64,000 bases of DNA from an uncultured Muribaculaceae bacterium (GCA_934555895.1 CAKTFH010000001.1:186001-250000); one strand, 5' to 3'; counted from the first letter of the stretch, positions 16,712 through 25,958 are shown. Notes: generated by a model not told the origin, from the sequence alone. Program-made: numbers and translations.

Positions 16712-18535
16712 TCAGCGGATGACGGTCTTGCTTACCTTGTCGCCCTGACGCTTGATAACGAGCTCGCCGGCAGCGGGGTTAGCTACGCGTACGCCTTGGA
16801 GGTTGAAGTACTCAACGGGAGCGTTGTCGTTCACACCGATAGTGACATCGGAGATGCCGCTGGTGGTCAGGTCAACCTTGAACTTGCCGGAAACATTCCC
16901 ATAGTATAATTTCATTTCATGAGTTGTATCATTTAAATCTCTGGTGAAACCATGAAGGATAGCCCGTGCGGGGAAGGTGATTACACCGTTTTCAAGTTTA
17001 CCGCAGTATGCAGCATTCGGAGTCTCAAGAGCATGGTTCATCGAAGCCACTAACATAGTTCCCATAGAACCGTAAGTGAAACCGGGGTAACTGGGAATAA
17101 TTTCCACAGCGTCAGGATTGGTTGCATCAATATACAGGAAGTGCTTGCAGCCGTTTGCTTCGTGGAAGTTATTGCCGGTATATTTCCAGCCTTCTGCATG
17201 ATAGGGATTCACGAGACGATATAAACGAGAAGTTTCCTTATTTTCTTCAATTTCGACTTTATAAGTTTCAACATGACCGAGATACTGTGAATTATCAGCG
17301 TTGGGATCGGAAGGAATGCCTTCCCAATAGAATCCCGGAGCTACGATATCATCTGTATAGTCAACTTCGCCGCGCGAATCCCATTTCTCGGGCTCGTCTA
17401 AGGCAAAGAGCACGGGGTGAGTTTCTGCATTTACACGCACTCCATCGGCATCGTAACCGAGAAGAATCAAGGTGGCGGGTCCGTCGCCATAACCAATAGC
17501 CTCCGCAAACTGAGCCTCGATATCGTTACCAGTTGTCTCAGTTATATCTACCAGATAATCTCCGAACTGGGTTTCGATTAAGTTCAACTGGGCATCGGTT
17601 ACAGAAGCGAGGTCGCCGGGATAGAGGAAATATTTGGCAGAAGCCATATCAGCCCCAAGGGTTACACTGAAAGTATGCTTCATGTTGTTGGAGCACGATG
17701 ACGCAGCCTGATAATTGAATTTCACATCTTTTGCATCAGGGAAAGTTATCACTGCATTATAGAGTTCTCCTCCCCAACCTGCCAGACCGGCGGTAGCCTT
17801 ATTCCCGGAGGGAGAAAGAGGACATTCTACGAGAGTTATAACACCATTTTTATAAATGCTGGCCTCTCCATTAGAGATGATAGCAGATGATGCAATTCCT
17901 GAATTAAGACGATAATTTCCTAAAGGCCATCCCCATACCTCTTTAATTCCCAAATCCGAAGAAATTTCATCGGTAAAGGAATACAGGTGCTGAAGATCCA
18001 TGGAAACGAAATCAGGGTTAGAAGTGTCAATGACTACATCATAGCTATCTGCAGCCAAGATAGCATCAAATTCTTCACCCAAAAATTGTTTTATGCCATC
18101 CTGATGATACGGATCAATAAGCTTGATACGGTTCTCATTGCGTGTGCTACGCTGAATTGAGACTTCCCAAGCTGCCATCTCTATAAAGTCCTGGCATGTT
18201 ACACCTGCCTGAGCACCGGCTTCGGCATCAAAAAATAGAGGAAGAAGGAATGGATCGGCATACAAAACTGTGCCGGCATCCTCCCACGACTCGGGGATTT
18301 TGGCTGCAGCCTGCTGCTTTGCGGCCTCCTCCTTCTGAGCAGCCTTCATTGCTGCGGCAAGCTCAGAATTTTTCCGAAGTTTCAGATTGCTCTGGATATT
18401 TGTCTTTACAAGCTCAACCGACTGAGCCTTCAGATTTTTCGCAATCTCGGCCTTGGCAAAGGCGCGATTGGGGGTGAGAGCAGAAGCCGAAACAGCCACT
18501 GCCACACCAAGCAGTAAAGTGTAAAGTTTCTTCAT
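16712..18535 (-). CDS. Large secreted protein with duplicated domain and EYFNLQG-type tail
   Basis: A 607-aa protein of unknown function. Residues 1-19 are a signal peptide (L-L-L-G-V-A-V-A-V-S-A-S-A). A Lys/Ala-rich helical stretch (about 25-80) follows. Then two related domains: the first carries R-I-K-L-I-D-P-Y-H near residue 137, the second R-L-V-N-P-Y-H near 440. Each is followed by G-x-x-x-x-x-x-x-N/E-F, then a strand ending I-D-T/A-S/T-N-P-D. The last 45 residues hold P-V-E-Y-F-N-L-Q-G-V-R-V, then I-K-R-Q-G at the C-terminus, as in the genes at both window ends. Its own promoter lies 180 bases upstream and it has a strong terminator. Export to the surface is inferred. Confidence 0.75.
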   Translation of the reverse strand: MKKLYTLLLGVAVAVSASALTPNRAFAKAEIAKNLKAQSVELVKTNIQSNLKLRKNSELAAAMKAAQKEEAAKQQAAAKIPESWEDAGTVLYADPFLLPLFFDAEAGAQAGVTCQDFIEMAAWEVSIQRSTRNENRIKLIDPYHQDGIKQFLGEEFDAILAADSYDVVIDTSNPDFVSMDLQHLYSFTDEISSDLGIKEVWGWPLGNYRLNSGIASSAIISNGEASIYKNGVITLVECPLSPSGNKATAGLAGWGGELYNAVITFPDAKDVKFNYQAASSCSNNMKHTFSVTLGADMASAKYFLYPGDLASVTDAQLNLIETQFGDYLVDITETTGNDIEAQFAEAIGYGDGPATLILLGYDADGVRVNAETHPVLFALDEPEKWDSRGEVDYTDDIVAPGFYWEGIPSDPNADNSQYLGHVETYKVEIEENKETSRLYRLVNPYHAEGWKYTGNNFHEANGCKHFLYIDATNPDAVEIIPSYPGFTYGSMGTMLVASMNHALETPNAAYCGKLENGVITFPARAILHGFTRDLNDTTHEMKLYYGNVSGKFKVDLTTSGISDVTIGVNDNAPVEYFNLQGVRVANPAAGELVIKRQGDKVSKTVIR

Positions 18536-18710
18536 GCTGATGAATTTTTACGAATGAATATTATATTTTCTTTTTTTACCTTGCTAATTGCAAACCCGAT
18601 ATTACTAAAGCTAAAAAGACGAGTGCCATTAAAGATGCAGCATCACAGGCCCTCGGCATAACAAAATTTATTTCATGTCTCGATTTATGTTTAAGAGCAT
18701 AAAATCATAG
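18536..18710 (-). other. Long untranslated leader of the 16712-18535 gene
   Basis: About 175 nt between the predicted transcription start and the ATG. It is A/T-rich, has no clear reading frame and no obvious strong hairpin. Confidence 0.4.
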
Positions 18711-18717
18711 CATGTCG

Positions 18718-18748
18718 CAAAGATAGAGCTAATTTTTCATTCTGCAAA
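18718..18748 (-). promoter_or_regulatory. Promoter of the secreted-protein gene
   Basis: On the minus strand: TTTG (18748-18745), 19 nt, TATCTTTG (18725-18718). Both elements match the Bacteroidetes housekeeping consensus exactly. Confidence 0.75.
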
Positions 18749-18798
18749 CATTGACCACATTTTTTTTGCATTTTTTTTAAATAATGGCCGTTCAAGTG

Positions 18799-19593
18799 TC
18801 ATTTTGCACAGACTTCACCTTGTGGCGTGGCCGGCAGCAACCCGAAAAGAGCGAAATCGTAGAGCACAGGATCATCGGGCCTGATGGTACGCAGCGCGGC
18901 GGTGAGCTGCTCCACGGCCCGGCGGTCGTTGGAGCGGCGCTCAAGCAGCCCGAGGGCACGGGCGTTGTCGGCCACATGCACATCGAGCGGTATGAAAAGC
19001 TGCGAGGGCGAAAGCACATCGCGCCAGATGCCTATGTCGACTATGCCGTCGTCGCGCACAAGCCACCTCAAGGCCATGTTGAGGCGCTTTAGGGCGGTGG
19101 CGTCGATGTTGCGCGGCAGGCACCGGCCGTCGGCCACACCGTCGTTGGCGGCGTCGAGCTCGCGGTTGAGCGCTGCGGCAAGGCGCCATGCCGGCGCCTC
19201 GTCGAGCTCTATGTGCTCCGCACGGGCAAACGCCCCCAGCGAACCGTGTCGCGCAAACACGGCGTGGAGCCCGCGGAGGTAGTGCCGCATGTCGGAGGCG
19301 AAAAAGGTGCGGTGTATGTTCATGTCGGGCAGCTCCTCATAGCCCTCGTCCATTATATAATTGTAAGGGTCGTGGTTCATGAGGCGGAGCATCTTCTCGC
19401 AGTTGGCGCATATCATCTTACGGTTGCCCCAGGCCACGGTGGCGCTCAGTAGCGCCACCGCTTCAATGTCCTGTTGGCGGGTGAAGCGCCGCGGAAACTG
19501 CACGGGGTCGGCGGCGATGAACTCCGGAGTGTTCACTCTCCGGGCCTCGCTGTCGAGCCACTGCCGCAGTGCGGGGTCAACGGCCGGCTGCAT
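18799..19593 (-). CDS. TIGR02757-family protein
   Basis: A 264-aa conserved protein of the TIGR02757 (DUF2400) family, with no known function. Features: a helical N-terminus, V-A-W-G-N-R-K-M-I at about 54-62, the H-D-P-Y segment, N-M-A-L-R-W-L-V-R-D-D-G-I-V-D-I-G, and the C-terminal P-L-D-V-H-V-A-D-N-A-R-A-L-G-L. The helix-rich region with G-x-V-D ending resembles helix-hairpin-helix DNA glycosylase folds, but catalytic residues are not evident. The ATG at 19593 gives the usual family length and overlaps glgB by 17 bases; it is probably the last gene of the polA transcript. Confidence 0.85.
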   Translation of the reverse strand: MQPAVDPALRQWLDSEARRVNTPEFIAADPVQFPRRFTRQQDIEAVALLSATVAWGNRKMICANCEKMLRLMNHDPYNYIMDEGYEELPDMNIHRTFFASDMRHYLRGLHAVFARHGSLGAFARAEHIELDEAPAWRLAAALNRELDAANDGVADGRCLPRNIDATALKRLNMALRWLVRDDGIVDIGIWRDVLSPSQLFIPLDVHVADNARALGLLERRSNDRRAVEQLTAALRTIRPDDPVLYDFALFGLLPATPQGEVCAK

Positions 19594-21625
19594 CGCTGTC
19601 GCGTTTTTTGGGTCGTGTACGCACCATGCGGAGCACCTGTGCCGAACGTGCCGGCAGATAGAGGCGCAGCCACTCCTTGCCCAGAGGCGAATAGAGCTCG
19701 TCGTAGAGGGTGAGGTGCTCCACTTTTTCGTCGATATTGCCCCAGCCGCCGAACTTGCGCGAATCGGTGGAGAGCACCACGCGATATTTTCCCGGAGGCG
19801 CCAGGATGCCGTAATCGGAATAGGAGTCGGTGGGCGAGAAGTTGAACACAAACACGTAGTTGCCACGACGGAAAGCGAGCACCTGGTCGGAGTCTTTCTC
19901 CCACAGCTTCTCTATGCCGAGTGCCTGGAAGTTGGAGATGCCCGACACGAACTCTATCATGGCGTTGTCGAAGGCGTTGAGGTATTTGTACTGCAGGTCC
20001 TCGCGGTCCACGAGGTCCCACTGGCGGCGTGCGTACTTGTAGCTCCATCCGTTGCCCTCGCGGGGGAAGTCGATCCACTCGGGATGACCGAACTCGTTGC
20101 CCATGAAGTTGAGGTAGCCGCCGTTGATGGTAGCGAGTGTCACCAGACGTATCATCTTGTGGAGGGCGATGCCTCGGGCCACGGTCATATTGTCGTCGCC
20201 CACCATCATGTGCCAGTACATCTCCTTGTCGATGAGACGGAATATCACGGTCTTGTCGCCCACCAGCGCCTGATCGTGGCTCTCCACATACGAGATGGTC
20301 TTCTCGTCGGAGCGGCGGTTGGTGAGCTCCCAGAAGATGGATGTGGGGTGCCAGTCCTCGTCTTTTTTCTCTTTCAGGGTCTTGATCCAGTAGTCGGGTA
20401 TGCCCATGGCCATACGGTAGTCGAAGCCCATGCCTCCGTCCTTGAACTTCATGGCCAGACCCGGCATGCCGCTCATCTCCTCGGCTATGGTGATGGCGTG
20501 AGGATTCACCTCGTGGATGAGCTTGTTGGCCAGGGTGAGATAAACGATGGCGTTGGTGTCCTCGTTTCCGTCGTAATAGTCACCGTAGCCACCGAAAGCC
20601 TTGCCCAGACCGTGGTCGTAGTAGAGCATGGATGTGACACCGTCGAAGCGGAAACCGTCGAAACGGAACTCCTCGAGCCAGTATTTGCAGTTGCTAAGCA
20701 GGAAGTGGAGCACCTCGTTCTTTCCGTAGTCGAAGCAGAGCGAATCCCATGCGGGATGCTCGCGGCGTGGACCTTCATAGAAGTAGAGCGTGCCGGTGCC
20801 GTCGAGCAGGCCGAGGCCCTCCTCCACGTTTTTCACTGCATGGCTGTGCACTATGTCCATAATCACGGCTATGCCGAGCTCGTGTGCCTTGTCGATGAGG
20901 CTCTTGAGCTCCTCGGGAGTGCCGAAGCGCGACGATGGAGCGTAGAAATTGCTCACATGATAGCCGAACGAGCCATAGTAGGGGTGCTCCTGGATGGCCA
21001 TTATCTGTATGGCGTTGTAGCCGTCGGCGGCGATGCGCGGAAGCACCTTGTCGCGGAACTCCACATAGGTGCCCACACCCTCGCGCTCCTGCGCCATGCC
21101 TATGTGGCACTCATAGATGAGCAGCGGGCGTGTGTCGGGCACGAAGTTCTCCACGGTCCAGCGGTAGGGTGCGGGGTCCCACACCTGCGCCGAGAAGATG
21201 TGCGTCACCTCGTCCTGCACCACGCGGTTGGCGTAGGCGGGTATGCGCAGACCCTGACCGCCCTGCCAGTGCACGCTCATCTTGTAGAGCTGTCCGCGCG
21301 AGATGGCCTCGGCGGGGACATGAAGCTCCCACACACCCCCCTTGAGGCGCTTGAGCGCAAACTCGGGACGCTCTTCCCAGCCTGAGAAGTCGCCCACGAG
21401 ATAAATCTGCGTGGCATTGGGCGCCCATTCACGGAACACCCACCAGTCGCCCTGACGGTGCAGTCCGAAATACTGATGCGCGTTGGCGAAGTCGGTGAGG
21501 GAGTGGCAGCGCTCGGTGAGTTCCTTCTCTTTGCGCACGGCATCGAGATGGCGGCCGTCGATTGCGGCGCGATAAGGTTCGAGCCAAGGGTCGTTGCGGT
21601 ATATGGCAAGTTCTTTCGCTTTCAT
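19577..21625 (-). CDS. glgB: 1,4-alpha-glucan branching enzyme
   Basis: A 682-aa GH13 branching enzyme that makes alpha-1,6 branches in glycogen. An N-terminal CBM48-like domain (about 55-150, W-x-V-F-R-E-W-A-P-N-A) precedes the TIM barrel. Catalytic residues: nucleophile Asp328 in F-R-F-D-G-V, acid/base Glu382 in T-I-A-E-E-M-S-G, and Asp451 in E-S-H-D-Q. The I-A-E-x-x-S-G-M-P form and the length place it in the eukaryote-like GH13_8 branch rather than the E. coli GlgB branch. It lies 38 bases after meaB. No other glycogen genes are in the window. Confidence 0.95.
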   Translation of the reverse strand: MKAKELAIYRNDPWLEPYRAAIDGRHLDAVRKEKELTERCHSLTDFANAHQYFGLHRQGDWWVFREWAPNATQIYLVGDFSGWEERPEFALKRLKGGVWELHVPAEAISRGQLYKMSVHWQGGQGLRIPAYANRVVQDEVTHIFSAQVWDPAPYRWTVENFVPDTRPLLIYECHIGMAQEREGVGTYVEFRDKVLPRIAADGYNAIQIMAIQEHPYYGSFGYHVSNFYAPSSRFGTPEELKSLIDKAHELGIAVIMDIVHSHAVKNVEEGLGLLDGTGTLYFYEGPRREHPAWDSLCFDYGKNEVLHFLLSNCKYWLEEFRFDGFRFDGVTSMLYYDHGLGKAFGGYGDYYDGNEDTNAIVYLTLANKLIHEVNPHAITIAEEMSGMPGLAMKFKDGGMGFDYRMAMGIPDYWIKTLKEKKDEDWHPTSIFWELTNRRSDEKTISYVESHDQALVGDKTVIFRLIDKEMYWHMMVGDDNMTVARGIALHKMIRLVTLATINGGYLNFMGNEFGHPEWIDFPREGNGWSYKYARRQWDLVDREDLQYKYLNAFDNAMIEFVSGISNFQALGIEKLWEKDSDQVLAFRRGNYVFVFNFSPTDSYSDYGILAPPGKYRVVLSTDSRKFGGWGNIDEKVEHLTLYDELYSPLGKEWLRLYLPARSAQVLRMVRTRPKKRDSDAAGR

Positions 21626-21663
21626 ATTGTGTGGTTTTTGGTAATAATCTATGTATGTTTATT

Positions 21664-22749
21664 TTATCCTATCGGCTGTCCCTCGAGGAGCTGCTGCGCA
21701 GCGAGGAAGGGGCTCAGGCGGTTGGAAAGCACCAGACGCTCGGCGGTGGCGATGGCGGCGGCACGGTCGGGGTCGTCGTAGAAGCGGCGGCGCAGCTCCG
21801 AGTCGATGGTCTCGTACATCCAGTAGCGGGCCTGCTCATGGCGCCGGCGGTCGAAATAGCCGTTTTTCTTCACGAACTCGAAATATCGGTCGATCATATC
21901 CCATACCTCAGCTATGCCGAGCTCGTAGTAGCCCGAATAGGTGAGCACCTCGGGACTCCAGCCCGACGGGGGCGTGGGGAAGAGGTGAAGCGCCGAGCGG
22001 AGCTGTGCCTGCGCCAGGCGGGCGCGGTCGATATTGTCGCCGTCGGCCTTGTTTATCACTATGCCGTCGGCCATCTCCATGATGCCGCGCTTGATGCCCT
22101 GAAGCTCGTCGCCGGTGCCGGCCACCTGTATGAGCAGGAAGAAATCGACCATCGAGTGGACGGCAGTCTCACTCTGGCCCACACCCACGGTCTCCACGAA
22201 GATATTGTCGTAGCCGGCGGCCTCGCAGAGCACTATGGTCTCGCGGGTCTTGCGCGCCACTCCTCCGAGCGAGCCTGCCGAGGGGGAAGGGCGTATGAAG
22301 GCCGAGGGATGTTGCGAGAGCTTCTCCATGCGGGTCTTGTCGCCGAGGATGCTCCCCTTGGAGCGCTCCGACGAAGGGTCGATGGCGAGCACGGCGAGCT
22401 TGCCGCCGTTGCGGAGCACATGCAGGCCGAACACATCAATCGAGGTGCTTTTGCCCGCGCCGGGCACACCGGTGATGCCTATGCGGCGGCTACGGCCCGA
22501 ATAAGGCAGACATTTCTCAATCACCTCGCGGGCTATGGCCTGATGGGCCGGAGCCACGCTTTCGACGAGTGTGACGGCCTTGGCCAGACGCATCACATCG
22601 CCCTTGAGTATGCCCTCCACGAGGTCGGAGGCACTGGGCAGCGGCGCACGCCGGCGGGGTTTCAGATAGGGGTTCACCACCGGAGGCTGCTTCACTCCGG
22701 AGTTGACGGTGAGGCCGGAATATTCCGAGTTGTTTTCTATGTGATTCAA
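21664..22749 (-). CDS. meaB: Methylmalonyl-CoA mutase-associated GTPase MeaB
   Basis: A 361-aa G3E-family GTPase that protects and reactivates the B12-dependent methylmalonyl-CoA mutase, in the succinate-propionate pathway. The Walker A loop is G-V-P-G-A-G-K-S-T (94-102); D-P-S-S-E-R-S-K-G-S-I-L-G-D-K-T-R-M and the E-T-V-G-V-G-Q-S-E switch are present, and N-K-A-D is the base-specificity motif. It follows polA by 48 bases. The mutase genes are not in this window, which is unusual since they often sit next to meaB. Confidence 0.94.
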   Translation of the reverse strand: MNHIENNSEYSGLTVNSGVKQPPVVNPYLKPRRRAPLPSASDLVEGILKGDVMRLAKAVTLVESVAPAHQAIAREVIEKCLPYSGRSRRIGITGVPGAGKSTSIDVFGLHVLRNGGKLAVLAIDPSSERSKGSILGDKTRMEKLSQHPSAFIRPSPSAGSLGGVARKTRETIVLCEAAGYDNIFVETVGVGQSETAVHSMVDFFLLIQVAGTGDELQGIKRGIMEMADGIVINKADGDNIDRARLAQAQLRSALHLFPTPPSGWSPEVLTYSGYYELGIAEVWDMIDRYFEFVKKNGYFDRRRHEQARYWMYETIDSELRRRFYDDPDRAAAIATAERLVLSNRLSPFLAAQQLLEGQPIG

Positions 22750-22797
22750 GGTATATGTGTTGTAATATTAGGTTATACGATTTGGAAATCAGACACA

Positions 22798-25608
22798 TCA
22801 ATGGGCCTCGAGCCAGTTGGCACCCACTCCGGCCGACACCTCGAGGGCCACGCTGCCGGTGAAGGCGCCCTCCATGAGGCGCACCACAAGTTCCTGAAGG
22901 GCCGACAACTCTTCGGGCACCACATTGAACACAAGTTCGTCATGCACCTGAAGTATCATGCGCGAGCGCATGCCCCGGTCGAGCATCTCGCGATGGATGC
23001 GTATCATGGCGAGCTTTATGATGTCGGCCGCCGACCCCTGCAGGGGAGCGTTCACGGCATTGCGCTCGGCAAAGCTACGCACTGTGGCGTTGCGTGAATT
23101 TATGTCGGGCAGAAAACGTTTGCGGCCCATGATGGTGGCCACGTAGCCCTTCTCGCGGGCGTCGGCCACAGACTTGTCGATGTACTGGCGTATGTGGGGG
23201 TATGTGGCGAAGTATCCTTCGATAAGCGCCTTGGCCTCGGCACGGGGTATGCTCAGGCGCTCCGATAGGCCGAACGCCGAGATGCCGTAGACGGTGCCGA
23301 AGTTGGCGGTCTTGGCGTTGCGCCGCTGGGTGTCGGTAACCTCGTCGAAAGGCACATGATAGATTTTCGCCGCTGTGGCGCGGTGTATGTCGAGCCCGTT
23401 GTGGAAAGCCTCGGTTAGCTCGGGGTCGGAGGAGAGGGCCGCGAGCAGGCGAAGCTCAATCTGTGAGTAGTCGGCCGACAATACCACGCACCCCTCATCG
23501 GCTATGAAGGCGCGGCGCACTTCGCGGCCGTCGTCGGTGCGGATGGGTATATTCTGCAAGTTTGGGTTGGCCGACGATATGCGGCCCGTGGCCGTGACGG
23601 TCTGGTTGAAGGTAGTGTGGATTTTTCCCGTTGTGGGATTCACCATGTCGGGCAGGGCGTTGACATAGGTGGCAAGCAGTTTGCGGAGGCTGCGGGCACG
23701 CAATATTAGCCCTACAATGGGGTGTGCCGAACGGTGTTTCTCAAGGATTTCCTCGGTGGTGGAGTAACCTCCGGTCTTTGTGCGCTTGGCCTTAGGGTCG
23801 AGGCACATCTTGCCGAAGAGTATCTCACCCACCTGCATCGGCGAGCCGATGTTGAACTTCTCGCCGGCGAGGGCATAGATGTCGCTCTCAATCTCCTTTA
23901 GACGCGATGTGAGCTGCACCGAGAGGCTGTTGAGCTCCGAAGAATCTATCCTCACGCCGGTCCACTCCATGTCGGCGAGCACACGCGCCAGCGGCAGCTC
24001 GATGTCGCGCACCAGGGCGAGCTGGTCGTTCTTCTCAAGCAGTTCTGTGAGCGGTGCATGGAGCCTCAGGGTGATGTCGGCCTGCTCGCAGAGTCGCGAG
24101 GCCAGTTCGGCCGGCGGAATCGGGGCATAGGGCTTGCGTGCCGTGGCCGGGGTGTCGTAGTCGAGCATCTGATATCCGAGTATGCTCATGGCCATGTCGG
24201 CCATGCGGTGTCGCATCTCGGGTTGCAGTACATAGTGCGCCAGAGAGTTGTCGGCATACGGCGCCGTCAGCTGTATGTTGTCGCGACGCAGAAGCACCAT
24301 GTCGCGCTTTATGTCGTGGCTTACGATGAGCGTGACAGGCGAAGTGAAAAGCGGTTCGAGCAGCGACATAACCGCACGGCGCTCCTCTTTGCCGGCGGGG
24401 ATGCGTATCATGACGGCCTTACCGGCGGCATGGCTGAGAGCCACGGCCTCAAGAGAGGCCGTCATGGCCTCGGCTCCGGGAGCATAGAGGGCCACGCCGG
24501 TCTGCATGGCAGACACACATAGCTCCACCTCGCGGGCTATAGCCGAAAGATCGGTAAGTTCGGTATATTCGGCGCCTGATGTGGCGAATGTCTCGGCGGA
24601 ATCCTGCGACGATGGTTCGTTGCCCGGGTCGCCGTCCACGAAATCGAAAAGCGAGCCCATCACGGGTGCCTCGCTCGCCGTTACCTTGCGTACGGGCTGA
24701 TCCTTGTCGGCGGCAGGAGTTGCGGGAGTAGAATGTCCCGTGCCGAGGCGCGACAGGAATGTCTTGAACTCCAGACGGGTGTATATCTCGCGCAGACGGT
24801 CCACATCCTCGGGACAGCGGCGTAAATCGTCGAAATCGACATCAAGCGGCACATCGGTGCGGATGGTGGCAAGGTCTTTCGACATGATGATCTGCTCCGC
24901 GTTGGCGCGCACCTTGTCACCAAGAGCGCCCTTTATCTCACCGGCATGGGCAAGCATGTTCTCCACCGAGCCATACTCCCCTATGAGCTTGGCGGCGGTC
25001 TTGGGACCCACTCCGGGGCATCCGGGAATATTGTCGATGGAGTCGCCCTCGAGGGCCAGTAGGTCGATTACCTGAAGCGGGGAGCTGAGGTTATATTTCT
25101 CGCACACCTCCTTCACGCCCCTTATCTCGAAACCCACCCCCTTGAGGGCGGGGCGGTACATGAACACACGGTCGGTGACCAGCTGCCCGTAGTCCTTGTC
25201 GGGCGTCATCATGTAGGTGGTGAAGCCCTGGCGCTCGGCCATGCGGCTGAGAGTGCCGATCACATCGTCGGCCTCATAGCCCTCCTTCTCGAAGACGGGA
25301 ATGCGGTAAGCCTCCACAATCTCCTTTATCACGGGCACCGACAGACCGATATCCTCGGGCTGCGCCTCGCGTTTGGCCTTGTATTCAGGATATTGCTTGT
25401 GGCGGAATGTAGGACCGTGGGGGTCGAAGCACACGGCTATGTGCGAGGGGTTTTCCTTGCGCAGTATCTCGTTGAGTGTGTTGCAGAAGCCGAATATCGC
25501 CGAAGTGTTGAAGCCGCCCGATGTGATGCGGGGGGCATTTATCAGGGCATAGTAGGCCCTGTAAATCAGTGCATAGGCATCGAGTAGAAACAACTTTTTT
25601 TCGTCCAT
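22798..25608 (-). CDS. polA: DNA polymerase I, with degenerate proofreading site
   Basis: A 936-aa DNA polymerase I for repair and Okazaki fragment processing. The 5' nuclease (1-290) is intact: F-D-x-x-G-P-T-F-R, Y-E-A-D-D-V-I-G, T-P-D-K-D and E-G-D-S-I-D-N-I-P-G. The polymerase (about 540-936) has D-Y-S-Q-I-E-L-R, R-R-N-A-K-T-A-N-F-G and Q-V-H-D-E-L-V-F. The middle 3'-5' exonuclease domain (about 350-525) has lost three of its four metal-binding acids: the D-x-E of motif I is Tyr375-x-Pro377, and the motif III Y-x3-D is Arg505-x3-Gln509; only Asp436 of motif II remains. Proofreading should therefore be absent. The promoter is at 25649-25656 and three genes follow in the same direction. Confidence 0.96.
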   Translation of the reverse strand: MDEKKLFLLDAYALIYRAYYALINAPRITSGGFNTSAIFGFCNTLNEILRKENPSHIAVCFDPHGPTFRHKQYPEYKAKREAQPEDIGLSVPVIKEIVEAYRIPVFEKEGYEADDVIGTLSRMAERQGFTTYMMTPDKDYGQLVTDRVFMYRPALKGVGFEIRGVKEVCEKYNLSSPLQVIDLLALEGDSIDNIPGCPGVGPKTAAKLIGEYGSVENMLAHAGEIKGALGDKVRANAEQIIMSKDLATIRTDVPLDVDFDDLRRCPEDVDRLREIYTRLEFKTFLSRLGTGHSTPATPAADKDQPVRKVTASEAPVMGSLFDFVDGDPGNEPSSQDSAETFATSGAEYTELTDLSAIAREVELCVSAMQTGVALYAPGAEAMTASLEAVALSHAAGKAVMIRIPAGKEERRAVMSLLEPLFTSPVTLIVSHDIKRDMVLLRRDNIQLTAPYADNSLAHYVLQPEMRHRMADMAMSILGYQMLDYDTPATARKPYAPIPPAELASRLCEQADITLRLHAPLTELLEKNDQLALVRDIELPLARVLADMEWTGVRIDSSELNSLSVQLTSRLKEIESDIYALAGEKFNIGSPMQVGEILFGKMCLDPKAKRTKTGGYSTTEEILEKHRSAHPIVGLILRARSLRKLLATYVNALPDMVNPTTGKIHTTFNQTVTATGRISSANPNLQNIPIRTDDGREVRRAFIADEGCVVLSADYSQIELRLLAALSSDPELTEAFHNGLDIHRATAAKIYHVPFDEVTDTQRRNAKTANFGTVYGISAFGLSERLSIPRAEAKALIEGYFATYPHIRQYIDKSVADAREKGYVATIMGRKRFLPDINSRNATVRSFAERNAVNAPLQGSAADIIKLAMIRIHREMLDRGMRSRMILQVHDELVFNVVPEELSALQELVVRLMEGAFTGSVALEVSAGVGANWLEAH

Positions 25609-25648
25609 AGTAACGGTACTGGGTAAATAATAACACTCCGGAAATATG

Positions 25649-25656
25649 CAAAGTTA
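25649..25656 (-). promoter_or_regulatory. -7 box of the polA operon promoter
   Basis: TAACTTTG on the minus strand, exact TAnnTTTG, about 41 bases upstream of the polA ATG. It is back to back with the thiamin operon promoter, 55 bases away. Confidence 0.65.
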
Positions 25657-25688
25657 ACACTTTTATTTAAAGAGCGTGATTTTTATGC

Positions 25689-25718
25689 TTGATTTATGTG
25701 GCATATTTATTAATTTTG
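25689..25718 (+). promoter_or_regulatory. Promoter of the thiamin operon
   Basis: TTG (25689-25691), 19 nt, TAATTTTG (25711-25718). Transcription would begin near 25725, exactly at the 5' edge of the riboswitch. Confidence 0.7.
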
Positions 25719-25727
25719 CGGTGACGA

Positions 25728-25830
25728 CACCAAGAGGGGTGCCGGGCGGCTGCGCGAAGGCGCGGCATGCAGGCCCGGCTGAGATCATACCCTGGAACTT
25801 GATGCGGTTCGTACCGCCGAAAGAACTTGC
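25728..25830 (+). promoter_or_regulatory. TPP riboswitch (THI element)
   Basis: The conserved thi-box elements occur in order: AGGGGTGCC (25734-25742), a variable P3 stem, GGCTGAGATCATACCC (25777-25792), then GAACTTGATGCGGTTCGTACCGCC (from 25796; only the key bases are cited) closing with GAAAGAACTT. Thiamin diphosphate binding should lower expression of the thi genes below. The 5' edge meets the predicted transcription start. Confidence 0.93.
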
Positions 25831-25832
25831 TG

Positions 25833-25878
25833 CACGACATTGCACCCCGCCGAGGGGGTCGTGATTTCCGTTTTCTTT
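25833..25878 (+). terminator. Probable expression-platform terminator of the TPP riboswitch
   Basis: CACGAC (25833-25838) pairs with GTCGTG (25858-25863), with an inner CCCC/GGGG stem, followed by ATTTCCGTTTTCTTT. It follows the aptamer immediately, so a transcriptional switch is likely. Confidence 0.65.
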
Positions 25879-25958
25879 GCTCAACTTCCCAACCCCTTTT
25901 GTTGCCAAAAACTTTTCCGGCGCACGACAACCGTGTACCGGCCAAAAATGTATTTGAC

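Noticed and set aside
19379..21385. A 668-codon frame opposite glgB
   Set aside because: Same antisense effect of codon bias; glgB is certain on the other strand.
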